NCBI GenBank assembly: GCA_963667505.2
Contig: OY763490.2
Coordinates: 2,790,001-2,854,000, forward strand
DNA length: 64,000 nt
Reading direction: 5' to 3'
Origin: Aldehydirespirator sp963667505
Lineage (GTDB): Bacteria > Actinomycetota > Acidimicrobiia > Acidimicrobiales > Aldehydirespiratoraceae
Part shown: in pieces, positions 51,847-60,052 of the stretch
Layout of the letters: every line of letters starts with the position of its first letter
Position numbering within the stretch: position 1 is the stretch's first letter
The notes under the pieces: model-generated
Databases searched by the model: none
What the model was told of the DNA's origin: nothing
Seen by the model: the letters and a program-made list of their open reading frames with translations, nothing else
Translations under genes and position numbers: made by a program

Positions 51847-51956
51847 CCAGCACCCATTCCGTCGCCAATTTCGGGACGGGCAAGGTTCAGCCCTCGACTC
51901 CTGACGAAATTGGCGGCAGTAACGGGCCTCCAAGGGCCAAAACGTCACCAATTTCG
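51822..51956. repeat. two family-A palindromic elements between convergent genes
   Basis: 51822-51873 holds the stop of the GNAT-fusion gene; 51905-51956 holds the stop and last codons (RNW) of the molybdoenzyme large subunit. So both converging genes end inside palindromes. Confidence 0.82.
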
Positions 51957-54287
51957 GGCTGGGGACGCCTGTTGCAGGAGCGCCCAGACCCTCGGCGGGG
52001 TGAGCGGCAGCCCGGTGGGCCACACGCCCACGGCCCGACCCACCGCGGCGGCGACCGCGGCCGGTACCGGGTTGAGGGCGCCCTCGCCCGCGCCCTTGGC
52101 GCCGTAGGGGCCGGCCCCGTCGCCCCGCTCGGCCAGCACTGAGGTGATGCGCCGGGGGGTGTCGCGCATGCGGGGCACCCGGTACTCGATCAGGTTGGGG
52201 TTGGTGAGCTGCTCGCCGTCGTAGACCATCTCCTCCCACAGTGCGATGCCCAAGCCCTGGGTGGCGGCGCCCAGATCCTGGCCCTTGACCAAGTCGGGGT
52301 TCACGGCGTGGCCCACATCGCCCACGGTGACCAGATGCTCGACGACGACCTCGCCAGTGGCCTCGTCCACCGAGACCTCCACACCGACCGCGCCGATCTC
52401 CCAGAACGGGGGCAGCATCTCAGTAGCGCCGTCCCGGCGGATGACACCAACGCCCACGACCTCGCCCGCATCGGCGCCGAACCATTGCCGGATCACCTCG
52501 GCCGGCGTCAGGACCGAGCCGTCACCCTCGTAGCGCACAGCACCCCGGCCGCCAGTAGCCGCACCAGCACCCCGATCAGGGACGGCACCGCCATCGCCAG
52601 CAGCCCCACCAACACCCCCGTCAGCGACGGCACCGCCATCGCCAGCAGCCCCACCAACACCCCCGTCAGCGACGGCACCGCCATCGCCAGCAGCCCCACC
52701 AACACCCCCGTCAGCGACGGCACCGCCATCGCCAGCAGCCCCACCAACACCCCGATCAGCGACGGCACCGCCATCGCCAGCAGCCCCACCAACACCCCCG
52801 TCAGCGACGGCACCGCCATCGCCAGCAGCCCCACCAACACCCCGGTCAGGCACGGCACCGCCGCCGTCGGCAGCATTGGGCAGGCGGATCAGACCGTCGG
52901 CCACGCTCACCTGCGCCGTCGGCACGCCGGCGGACTCCGCGGCTTTGGCCCGCAGGGCATCCCATAGGTCGTTGCAGGCGGCCTGGACGGCCAACCCCAC
53001 CACGGTGGTGGTTCGGCTGGCGCCGGTGGTCCACTCGAAGGGCGTGAAGCGGGTGTCGCTCTGGCCGACGGCCACCGCCTCCACGGGCACGCCCAGCTCT
53101 CGGGCCGCGATCTGGGCAAGGGCGGTGCGGCTGCCCTGGCCCATCTCGGTGCTGCCGACTAGAAGGGTGACGGACCCGTCGGCGTGCATGCGTACCTGGG
53201 CGGTGGAGATGGGCGATGCGCCCGCGTCGCTGGCGGTGACGGCCACCGCCCGGCCCCGCAGAATGCCAGAAGCAGAGGCGGCGCGGTCTCGAGCGTCCGG
53301 AGCGCGCTCGCCGTCACTGCGGGTACCCGGATCCGAGGCGTCGGGGTCGCGGGCGTCCGGGGCGCGCTCATCGCTACCGCAGGCATCCGAAGCCGAAGCG
53401 TCGAGGTCGCGGGCGTCCGGGGCGCGCTCATCGCTACCGCAGGCATCCGAAGCCGAAGCGTCGAGGTCGCGGGCGTCCAGGGCGCGCTCGCCGCCGCGGC
53501 CATCTGGATCCGAGGCGTCGGGGTCGCGGGCACCGGGAGTGGAGGCGGCCGGCCACCGGTCGAGAGCGGCGGCCACGGCGCCGAGGTCGGCGGACAGGTC
53601 GGCGTCGAGGGGGCGCTTGCCGGGAATGAGGGTGTCGCCGGGGGCGAGCAGGTTGCGGCGGCGCAACTCCACCGCGTCGATGCCGAGCCGGTCGGCGGCC
53701 ATGTCCATGTTCAGCTCCCCGGCCAGCGCAGCCTGCGGGGCGCCGAAGCCCCGGTACGACGACGCCGGAGTGGTGTTGGTGTAGACGGCGGTGCCCCGCA
53801 CTCGAAGGTTGGGGATCCGGTAGGGGCCGAAGCTGCGGTTGATGCTCTTGGTGAGCACCAGCGGGCTGTTGTCGGCGTAGGCACCGGTGTCGAAACGGAT
53901 GTCGATGTCGCGGGCGGTGATCCGGCCGTTGACGTCGAAGCCAGTGCGGACAGTCACCAGGGCGCCGTCGGCCCGGGTCGTGTACATGGCCGCCTCGACG
54001 TCGGTGGTGACCTTGACAGGACGGCCGCTCGCCCACGACGCCGCAGCGGCCAGCGGCTCCAGCTTGGTGTAGGACTTCGAGCCGTAGCCGCCGCCGATGT
54101 AGGGCACCTCGACCCGCACCGCGGCCAGCGGCAGCGAGAACATCCGGGCCAGCTCCTTGCGGACCATCAGCGGGTGCTGGGCGGTGGACACCACGTGCAG
54201 GGCGCCCGGCTGCCAGTCGGCCAGGGCGTTGTAGGTCTCCATGGCGTAGCCGTACACGAGCGGGAACCGGGTGGTGGTCTCGACCAC
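51945..54287 (-). CDS. xanthine dehydrogenase-type molybdenum subunit, body (frame-broken gene)
   Basis: 780 residues of the large subunit, reading open from 54287: ETTTRFPLVYGYAMETYNAL, VPYIGGGYGSKSY (molybdopterin loop), SSYRGFGAPQAALAGE, LVGSTEMGQGSRTALAQIAA and the end YGAKGAGEGALNPVPAAVAAAV with the catalytic Glu. Two repeat inserts are alien to the family: DARDLDASASDACGSDERAP (60 bp, about 53330-53480) and GDGGAVADGGVGGAA (45 bp, six to seven copies, about 52560-52870). The N-terminal part is in other frames upstream. With the 2Fe-2S and FAD subunits it would hydroxylate purines, CO-dehydrogenase-like substrates or N-heterocycles. Confidence 0.85.
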   Translation of the reverse strand: MVETTTRFPLVYGYAMETYNALADWQPGALHVVSTAQHPLMVRKELARMFSLPLAAVRVEVPYIGGGYGSKSYTKLEPLAAAASWASGRPVKVTTDVEAAMYTTRADGALVTVRTGFDVNGRITARDIDIRFDTGAYADNSPLVLTKSINRSFGPYRIPNLRVRGTAVYTNTTPASSYRGFGAPQAALAGELNMDMAADRLGIDAVELRRRNLLAPGDTLIPGKRPLDADLSADLGAVAAALDRWPAASTPGARDPDASDPDGRGGERALDARDLDASASDACGSDERAPDARDLDASASDACGSDERAPDARDPDASDPGTRSDGERAPDARDRAASASGILRGRAVAVTASDAGASPISTAQVRMHADGSVTLLVGSTEMGQGSRTALAQIAARELGVPVEAVAVGQSDTRFTPFEWTTGASRTTTVVGLAVQAACNDLWDALRAKAAESAGVPTAQVSVADGLIRLPNAADGGGAVPDRGVGGAAGDGGAVADGGVGGAAGDGGAVADRGVGGAAGDGGAVADGGVGGAAGDGGAVADGGVGGAAGDGGAVADGGVGGAAGDGGAVPDRGAGAATGGRGAVRYEGDGSVLTPAEVIRQWFGADAGEVVGVGVIRRDGATEMLPPFWEIGAVGVEVSVDEATGEVVVEHLVTVGDVGHAVNPDLVKGQDLGAATQGLGIALWEEMVYDGEQLTNPNLIEYRVPRMRDTPRRITSVLAERGDGAGPYGAKGAGEGALNPVPAAVAAAVGRAVGVWPTGLPLTPPRVWALLQQASPARNW

Positions 54288-54890
54288 GGTCGGGGCGGCC
54301 AGGGCGGACTCGGCGTCGCCCCCGGATCCTGGGGTCGAGCGCGGCGCAGCGGTGGCCAGGCGGCCTCGGCGCCCCAGGCCAGCTCGTCATGGTGGGCGAC
54401 GTTGTCGGCGGAGGGCGGCCGGGAGCGACTGCCGAGGAACTCCTGGCCGGGCTCGACATAGGACTGCTCGTGGATGAGCACGTCGGAGGCGAGGGCGGCT
54501 GGCCGCGTCGGTGAGCGCGGGCAGGTCGTCGTAGTCGATCCACACCAACTCGGCCGCGTCGGCGGCCTGGTGCGGCGTCTCGGCCACCACCACTGCCACC
54601 GGCTCGCCGTAGTAGCGCACCTTGCCTTCGGCCAGGATGAAGTGGTCGGGCACTATGTGGCCGAAGCGGCGACCCAGGTGGCCGAGATCGTCGGCGGTGA
54701 CCACCGCGATCACGCCGGGAGCGGCTTCGGCTTCGGCCCGGTCGATGCCGACGATACGGGCGTGGGCCCGCTCGGAGCGCACCACCGCGGCATGGGCCAT
54801 GTTGGGCATGGTGGCGTCGACGGCGTAGTAGGCCCGGCCGGTGACCTTCTCCCAGGCGTCCCGCCGAGGCACGGGCGGGGCTGCGCTCAC
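54288..54890 (-). pseudogene. N-terminal part of the molybdenum subunit, two frameshifts
   Basis: GTG 54890 overlaps the stop of the 2Fe-2S subunit by four bases and encodes MSAAPPVPRRDAWEKVTGRA, then HARIVGIDRAEAEAAPGVIAVVTADDLG and DAAELVWIDYDDLPALTDAA. At about 54495 the frame shifts to VLIHEQSYVEPGQEFLGS, and again near 54330 to SALAAPTVVETTTRF, which joins the body at 51945-54287. The full gene would be about 980 codons. Two one- or two-base errors would repair it, so decay and sequencing error are both possible. Confidence 0.8.
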
Positions 54891-55405
54891 AGCTCTCCCT
54901 CCGATGACTCGCCTGACTCACCGTGCATCTGGGCAGAAGCGACCGTGACCGCGGTCTCGATGGGCGCATAGCCGGTGCAGCGGCAGAGGTTGCCGTCCAT
55001 CCACTCACGAACCTCATGGGGGTCGCAGTCGGGGTAGGCGTCGAGCAGGGCGACGGCCATCATGATGAAGCCGGGCGTGCAGTAGCCGCACTGCAGGGCG
55101 TTGGCCTCCATGAACGCCTCCTGCACCGGATGCAGCTCCCGGCCCTTGGCGAGCCCCTCGACGGTGAGCACCGTCGTGCCGTCGAGGTCGCAGGCCAGTG
55201 CCGTGCAGGAGCTGACCGGGTCGCCGTCCACGAGCACGGTGCAGACGCCGCACACCTGCATCTCGCAGCTCACCTTGGTGCCCGTGAGACCGAGGCGGTC
55301 CCGCAGCAGCTCGGCCGCGGTGAGCCGCACCGGCACCAGCATCTCGACGTCGCGCCCGTTGACCCGCGCCCGGATCACCGTTGAGGTCACAGCCAGCGCG
55401 GTCAC
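54887..55405 (-). CDS. 2Fe-2S subunit of the xanthine/CO dehydrogenase-type enzyme
   Basis: 172 residues from GTG 55405, overlapping the FAD-subunit stop. First cluster CEMQVCGVCTVL and SSC; second cluster CGYCTPG and CRCTGY. These two [2Fe-2S] centres pass electrons from the molybdenum site to FAD. Standard length for the CoxS/XdhC-type subunit. The stop overlaps the large-subunit start, so all three subunits are translationally coupled. Confidence 0.93.
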   Translation of the reverse strand: MTALAVTSTVIRARVNGRDVEMLVPVRLTAAELLRDRLGLTGTKVSCEMQVCGVCTVLVDGDPVSSCTALACDLDGTTVLTVEGLAKGRELHPVQEAFMEANALQCGYCTPGFIMMAVALLDAYPDCDPHEVREWMDGNLCRCTGYAPIETAVTVASAQMHGESGESSEGEL

Positions 55406-56187
55406 TGCGCCAGAGCCCCATCCAGATAAGCCCTCAGCACTGAGCGCTTGTAGGCGGGCGGGCCGGTCATGTCGTCGCTGAGCTCCAAGCCGTCGATGAA
55501 GGCGTGCAGCCCGGCGGTGTCGCCTGCGGCGAGCACGGTGCGGGCAGGGCGCTCGGTGGCCGCGCCGACGGTGATCTCCCACCGGTCGGCGGTCACTAGC
55601 AGGGCCACGCCCAGGGTGGGCCGTTCGTAGCTCTGGAGCTTCCAGTACGACATTCCGGGCGGCTCGAAGGGCACGGTGACGGTGGTCAGGATCTCGTCTT
55701 CGGCCAGCGAGGTCTCGAAGGCGCCCACGATTAGTTCGTCGATGCTGAGGGTGCGGGCGCCACGTCCCGAGCGGACTTCGGCGGCGGCTCCGAGGGCTAC
55801 TAGCACGCAGCCCAGGTCGGAGCGGGGCTCGGCGAAGCAGAGGTTGCCGCCGACGGTGCCGGTGGAGCGCACCCGGGCGTTGCCCACCCGGGAGGCCGCC
55901 GCGGCCAGCGTGGGCAGATGCTGTTGGACGGCTGGATGGTCGGACAATCGACGATGGGTGACCGCGGCTCCGATCGTCACGGTGCCCGCGTCGTGGTCGA
56001 GTTCGATCCGCCGCAGGGCCTCCACCCGCTTCAAGTCCACGATGGCCGCCGGGCGACGCAGGCCCAAGCCCATGGCGGGCACCAGTTCGGTGCCGCCGGC
56101 GTAGGGCGCATGGTCGTAGTCGACCGCGGCCAGCACCTCGTCCAGATCGTCGGACCGGACCAGCCCGAGCTCCGGCAGCACGGGCAT
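55402..56187 (-). CDS. FAD subunit of the xanthine/CO dehydrogenase-type enzyme
   Basis: 261 residues from ATG 56187. YAGGTELVPAMGLGLRRPAAIVDLKRV and VGNARVRSTGTVGGNLCFAEPRSD are the FAD-binding motifs of CoxM-like subunits; the C-terminus with YKRSVLRAYLDGAL is complete. First gene of the three-gene operon (FAD, Fe-S, Mo). The frame continues upstream into the repeat region but shows no domain there. Confidence 0.9.
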   Translation of the reverse strand: MPVLPELGLVRSDDLDEVLAAVDYDHAPYAGGTELVPAMGLGLRRPAAIVDLKRVEALRRIELDHDAGTVTIGAAVTHRRLSDHPAVQQHLPTLAAAASRVGNARVRSTGTVGGNLCFAEPRSDLGCVLVALGAAAEVRSGRGARTLSIDELIVGAFETSLAEDEILTTVTVPFEPPGMSYWKLQSYERPTLGVALLVTADRWEITVGAATERPARTVLAAGDTAGLHAFIDGLELSDDMTGPPAYKRSVLRAYLDGALAQ

Positions 56188-56354
56188 CAGCCGGGCAAGA
56201 GGACTGCGACGCGGGCCATCGGCAAGATGGTGGCAACCGGACGCCTCGCGTTCATCATCGGCCGACGCCCAACCGTCGCCCCGGAGCCGACGGCCTCCTC
56301 GCCAACCCCGGCCGGCGGCCCTCGCCTTGCTCCCACTGCCCTCTCCCAAACACG

Positions 56355-56500
56355 TCGATCCCATTCCCAAGACGCGTTACAAACCATTCCCAAGACGCGT
56401 TACAAACCATTCCCAAGACGCGTTATGAAATGTTCTCAGAACGCGTTACAAAATATTCCCAGAACGTGCTATAGTTTCTTCTCAGAACGCACTTTTTCGA
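56355..56500. promoter_or_regulatory. six 23-bp iterons upstream of the DUF4143 ATPase
   Basis: Word TTCCCAAGACGCGTTACAAA, later TTCTCAGAACGCGTTAC, recurs with an exact 23-bp period; the ACGC core is at 56372, 56395, 56418, 56441, 56464 and 56487. The fifth copy overlaps TATAGT, a possible -10 box. Regular phasing and drift in the half-site TTC-TCAGAA suggest a protein-binding array. Confidence 0.75.
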
Positions 56501-56518
56501 CGGCTCGGAGCCGGATCC

Positions 56519-57811
56519 GTGGATTCCGACAACGACGCAGCGCAGCCGCTCACGATGCCGGGGTACCTTCCGCGCATCGTCGGGCGCAACCTGGAGGCCG
56601 CCCTGCAGCGACGCGGCGCTGTCCTGATCGAGGGCTGCCGGGGATGCGGCAAGACTTGGACGGCACGCCGTTTCGCCCGCAGCGAGGCCCGCCTCGACGA
56701 CGAGCGGATGCTGCTGCTGGCCTCGTCCGACCCCGATGTCGTGCTCAGCGGGCCGACCCCCCGACTTCTCGACGAATGGCAGAACGCTCCCCAGCTGTGG
56801 AACCGAGTGCGCCGGGAGTGCGACGACCGGGCCCGACCGGGCCAGTTCATCCTCACCGGCTCTGCTTCTCCCCACGACGACGTGACCCGGCATACGGGAG
56901 CGGGTCGCATCAGCCGGGTGTTGATGCGGCCCATGTCGCTCAGCGAGATGGGCCGCTCCTCCGGCGAGGTGTCGCTGCGTCGCCTGTTCGAGGGCGAGAA
57001 CGTGTCCGCCCTGCCGCGCTCGGACATCGGGCTGCGGGATCTGGCGACGCTGATCTGCGTCGGCGGGTGGCCCGCGAGCCTGAACCTGGACGAAGAGCAG
57101 AGCCGCCTCGCCGTAGGCGACTATCTGAGTGAGATCGCCCGGGCCGACGTACCCGCCGCCAGCGGTATCCAGCATCGGCCAACTGCGGTGCGGCGCCTGC
57201 TTCGCTCAGTCGCGCGTCATGTGGCCACTGAGGCGAAGGCGACGACCTTGGCCGCCGACGCGGGCGGCGACAAACAGCTCGGCCGCACCACCGTCGCGAC
57301 CTACCTCGACGCGCTGGAGCGCATCTTCGTGGTGGAGGACCAGCCAGCATGGTCGGCGCGTCTGCGGTCGCGCGCGACCCTGAGGAGGACTCCCAAGCGC
57401 CACTTCGTCGACCCGTCGCTGGCCGCCTTCATGCTGCGGGCCTCGCCTGATCGGCTAATGGCCGATCCGGAGACGCTCGGTCTGCTGTTCGAGTCGCTGG
57501 TGGTGCGCGACCTCCGCATCTACGGCCAGCCCGACCGCGGCGAGGTCTTCCACTACCGCGACGACACCGGTCTCGAGGCCGACGCGATAGTGGAGCGCGA
57601 CGACGGTGCCTGGATGGCCGTCGAGGTCAAGCTGAACCCCGCTCCCGCGGTCGTGGACAAAGCCGCGAAATCCCTCCTGCGCCTGCGCAACAAGATGTCA
57701 CGCCCACAACTCGATGACCTGGCCGCCCTGATGGTGGTCACCTCCACCGGCGCCGCCTACCGCCGCCCCGACGGAATCCAGGTCGCCCCCATCACCGCCC
57801 TCAGCCCCTAG
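56519..57811 (+). CDS. DUF4143-type AAA ATPase
   Basis: 430 residues from GTG 56519. Walker A EGCRGCGKTWTAR, Walker B-like LLDEWQNAPQLWN, sensor region FILTGSASP, then the DUF4143 domain (RTTVATYLDALERIFVVEDQPAW, RTPKRHFVDPSLAAFML, LLFESLVVRDLRIY) and a nuclease-like strand EADAIVERDDGAWMAVEVKL, which resembles the PD-(D/E)xK core D...ExK. Members are widespread and variable between strains; the role is unknown, though nucleic-acid processing or TA-like functions are suspected. The iteron array directly upstream makes autoregulation likely (inference). Confidence 0.87.
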   Translation: MDSDNDAAQPLTMPGYLPRIVGRNLEAALQRRGAVLIEGCRGCGKTWTARRFARSEARLDDERMLLLASSDPDVVLSGPTPRLLDEWQNAPQLWNRVRRECDDRARPGQFILTGSASPHDDVTRHTGAGRISRVLMRPMSLSEMGRSSGEVSLRRLFEGENVSALPRSDIGLRDLATLICVGGWPASLNLDEEQSRLAVGDYLSEIARADVPAASGIQHRPTAVRRLLRSVARHVATEAKATTLAADAGGDKQLGRTTVATYLDALERIFVVEDQPAWSARLRSRATLRRTPKRHFVDPSLAAFMLRASPDRLMADPETLGLLFESLVVRDLRIYGQPDRGEVFHYRDDTGLEADAIVERDDGAWMAVEVKLNPAPAVVDKAAKSLLRLRNKMSRPQLDDLAALMVVTSTGAAYRRPDGIQVAPITALSP

Positions 57812-57869
57812 CCGCAAGCATCCGCTTGATCGCGGCATCCGTCGAGCCCGAGGATCAGTGGTGAGCGGT

Positions 57870-58856
57870 TCAGTCGAGGGGCTCGCCGGTGATGATGTCG
57901 GACCCGCTCACGAGACTGCGGATCGTCGTCGCCCATCGGCGCACGTCAGCCGCAGCCTCATGCTCGCCGAGGCGTGAGTGCGCCGCATCGGCCACGTACT
58001 GGGCCACGTCGCAGGCGATCAGCGCCATGGACTGTGCGAACGCCGGGGAGGCGACCTGCTGCACGGTCATGCCCTCGGTCGGGCTGCCACAGGCGCCCCG
58101 GGTGCGCCACATCGTGATGTAGTCCGGCGACTTCACCAGTTCCGGCGCGGCCGCCATCAGCGACCGGAGCGCGTCGGCGTCGTCGGCGTCGAGCTCGTCC
58201 ACGATCTTGCCGACATCATGGGACCACAGGGTCTCGGCCTCGACGTCATCCAGCACGGCCAGCGCCTTGGCCGCGTTCTCAACTGCCATGTCGGCCGCTT
58301 CGCACAGATCCACGAGGCGGCCGCCGCGCACCTCCAAGTAGTCGCCTGGATCGTCGTGGTCGGCCAGCGCCCGTTCGACGCGGCCGGGCTGCATGCCCGA
58401 GTCGATCTTGGTCAGGTTCAAGACAACGCCCCGCAGGCGCTCCACTGCAAGCTCGTCATTGGATGTAGCCATGACCTGCTCCTTGCCCCAATCCACGGGG
58501 TTTCGGATCAAACTACAGGCTAATAGCTCAAGATCACATGAAATAGCGGAAACGAAGGACGCTGGCACCCGTTCGCGCTGGCAGCGCCACTCCGGCTGGT
58601 CGGTGACCAGCACCTCGACCCAGCGCCCGCACGCCTCCCGGGCCACCTGCCGCAGTTCCTGCGTGACGGTCAGCCGCCTCCGGTACTCCAGATCGTCGAG
58701 CACCGCCACCAGGTCGATGTCGCTGCCCTTGTGCTGCTCGCCGCGCGCCACCGACCCGTACAGCCACACCTCTCCCACGCCCGCGGCCACCAGCGCGTCG
58801 GCCGCCCGTCGCGCGTCGGCCATCGTCGGGACATCTCCGTGAGCCACCGTGACCAT
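57870..58856 (-). CDS. MNT nucleotidyltransferase fused to a HEPN-like domain
   Basis: 328 residues. N-terminal MNT motif LYGSVARGEQHKGSDIDLVAVLDD (GS...D.D) as in antitoxin nucleotidyltransferases; C-terminal helical region (LVDLCEAADMAVENAAKALAVLDDVEAETLWSHDVGKIVDEL) resembles HEPN proteins. Normally these are two genes forming a TA pair in which MNT modifies and silences HEPN. Here they are one open frame, yet Met129 (ATG 58472) has AAGGAG at 58479-58484, six bases away, so a separate HEPN product could be made from the same mRNA. The usual Rx4-6H motif of HEPN RNases is not clear. Confidence 0.75.
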   Translation of the reverse strand: MVTVAHGDVPTMADARRAADALVAAGVGEVWLYGSVARGEQHKGSDIDLVAVLDDLEYRRRLTVTQELRQVAREACGRWVEVLVTDQPEWRCQRERVPASFVSAISCDLELLACSLIRNPVDWGKEQVMATSNDELAVERLRGVVLNLTKIDSGMQPGRVERALADHDDPGDYLEVRGGRLVDLCEAADMAVENAAKALAVLDDVEAETLWSHDVGKIVDELDADDADALRSLMAAAPELVKSPDYITMWRTRGACGSPTEGMTVQQVASPAFAQSMALIACDVAQYVADAAHSRLGEHEAAADVRRWATTIRSLVSGSDIITGEPLD

Positions 58857-59158
58857 GGGCCAAAGCTACCCACGTCCACCAGGGGCCGCAGGCACCCACG
58901 ATCGCGGGCAGCCACCGCTGCTCTCAGCAGCCCGAGCCGACCGCCAACGCGGTTGCAGCGTCCGGTCCAGCCGGCCCAAGGCCATGCTCATGCCGGTCGT
59001 CCTGGGCCCCAAGAACACGGCCTGGCCGCGCTCATAGCGCGGGCGCGCCCGCCGATTCCTGCGTGAGTTTGTCACCAGGAGTCCGAACTAGCAGTCAGAT
59101 GCGACTGACCGTAGGGAACTCCGTCGCAAAGTTGCCGGGAACCTGGATCAGCCGCGCA
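58857..59158. other. intergenic region, no gene seen
   Basis: About 300 bases upstream of the MNT-HEPN gene. A 69-codon open frame on the minus strand (59075-58866) shows no recognisable domain and no ribosome binding site. I see no repeats or RNA structure. Confidence 0.35.
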
Positions 59159-59635
59159 TCAGGTTGCGCTGAGGCCGGTGGTGGCGTTGGTGCAGAAGGT
59201 GTCGATGAGCTTGGCGGCTTTGGAGCGGATGACTCCGGCGCCGAGGGTGGCTACCCGGCCGGTGATCTCGTAGGTGCCGCTGAGGCGGACCCGGGTGCGG
59301 TCGGGGGCTTCGTCGGCGAGCGAGCAGGCGGCGTCGATCAGGATGCGGGAGCGGATCTGGCGGTCCTCGCCTCGGGCTCGGATCGACACCTGCTCGCGCT
59401 CCCGGACGCCGGCCACCTCGATCCGGAGGTCGGCTCGCAGCGAGAAGGGGCCGACCTTGTCCTCGAAGGCGGCCTGGAAGCTGGAGCCGTCGATGCCGGA
59501 GGTTCCCGATGACACCTCGGTCACCGAGTGCATGATCGGCAGCCACGACGCCACCGCCTTCACGTCCAGCAGCCGGGGCCAGACCTCGTCGCGGGCTGCC
59601 TCGACTACGAACTCCCGGTCTACCGCTTCCTTCAC
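59159..59635 (-). CDS. CoxG/SRPBCC-family protein
   Basis: 158 residues. REFVVEAARDEVWPRLLDVKAVASWLP, FEDKVGPFSLRADLRIEV and LSGTYEITGRVATLGAGVIRSKAAKLIDTF follow the CO-dehydrogenase subunit G pattern, an SRPBCC fold with a hydrophobic ligand pocket. CoxG-type proteins accompany xanthine/CO dehydrogenase-type molybdoenzymes and help their assembly or membrane attachment; the operon for such an enzyme ends 3 kb away (51945-56187). ATG 59635. Confidence 0.88.
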   Translation of the reverse strand: MKEAVDREFVVEAARDEVWPRLLDVKAVASWLPIMHSVTEVSSGTSGIDGSSFQAAFEDKVGPFSLRADLRIEVAGVREREQVSIRARGEDRQIRSRILIDAACSLADEAPDRTRVRLSGTYEITGRVATLGAGVIRSKAAKLIDTFCTNATTGLSAT

Positions 59636-59673
59636 ATCAAGCCCGCTATGGCCATCCTAGAGCTAGGCGCTGG

Positions 59674-59910
59674 TTACAGGAAGACCAGCAAGACCACCGC
59701 CAACGCGGTCCCGGTTAGGGTCAGAATGGCGAGGAAGAGCCCGAGAAAGAGGCTGAGCAACGGGTTCCTCGCGATCTCGTCTCGCAGGCTGAGCCTTGGC
59801 AGCTTGGTTCCACCGGCCGACATCGTGGCCTGAGCGTGCGTGTCTGCAGTGGAGTCGGGGGCTTGAGCCATCTGAGGTTCCTCCTGGATCGCGGGGGTGG
59901 CCGACGTCAT
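59674..59910 (-). CDS. small tail-anchored membrane protein
   Basis: 78 residues. A Ser/Thr/Ala-rich N-terminal half and one C-terminal transmembrane helix (LLSLFLGLFLAILTLTGTAL). ATG 59910 has GGGAGAAG upstream. No family recognised. It may be co-transcribed with the CoxG-like gene, which starts 38 bases downstream of its stop. The AT-rich spacer 59940-60050 upstream probably holds the promoter. Confidence 0.55.
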   Translation of the reverse strand: MTSATPAIQEEPQMAQAPDSTADTHAQATMSAGGTKLPRLSLRDEIARNPLLSLFLGLFLAILTLTGTALAVVLLVFL

Positions 59911-60052
59911 GGGGACTTCTCCCTGGACTCAGGGCCACCAATGCGGATACGAGTCGTACTCTAGATGAAGGATAGTGGTGCACAGCTGGATGATCTGGTA
60001 GCGAAGCTCTTAGATCAGAATAGCTCTAGATATATTGTCATGTGATCCTTCC

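Noticed and set aside
54287..54500. Programmed ribosomal frameshifting in the molybdoenzyme large subunit
   Set aside because: No slippery sequence or stimulatory structure is apparent, two shifts would be needed, and other frame-broken genes in the window point to indels instead.
58866..59075. 69-codon minus-strand open frame
   Set aside because: No domain, no ribosome binding site, arginine-rich composition typical of non-coding GC-rich DNA.
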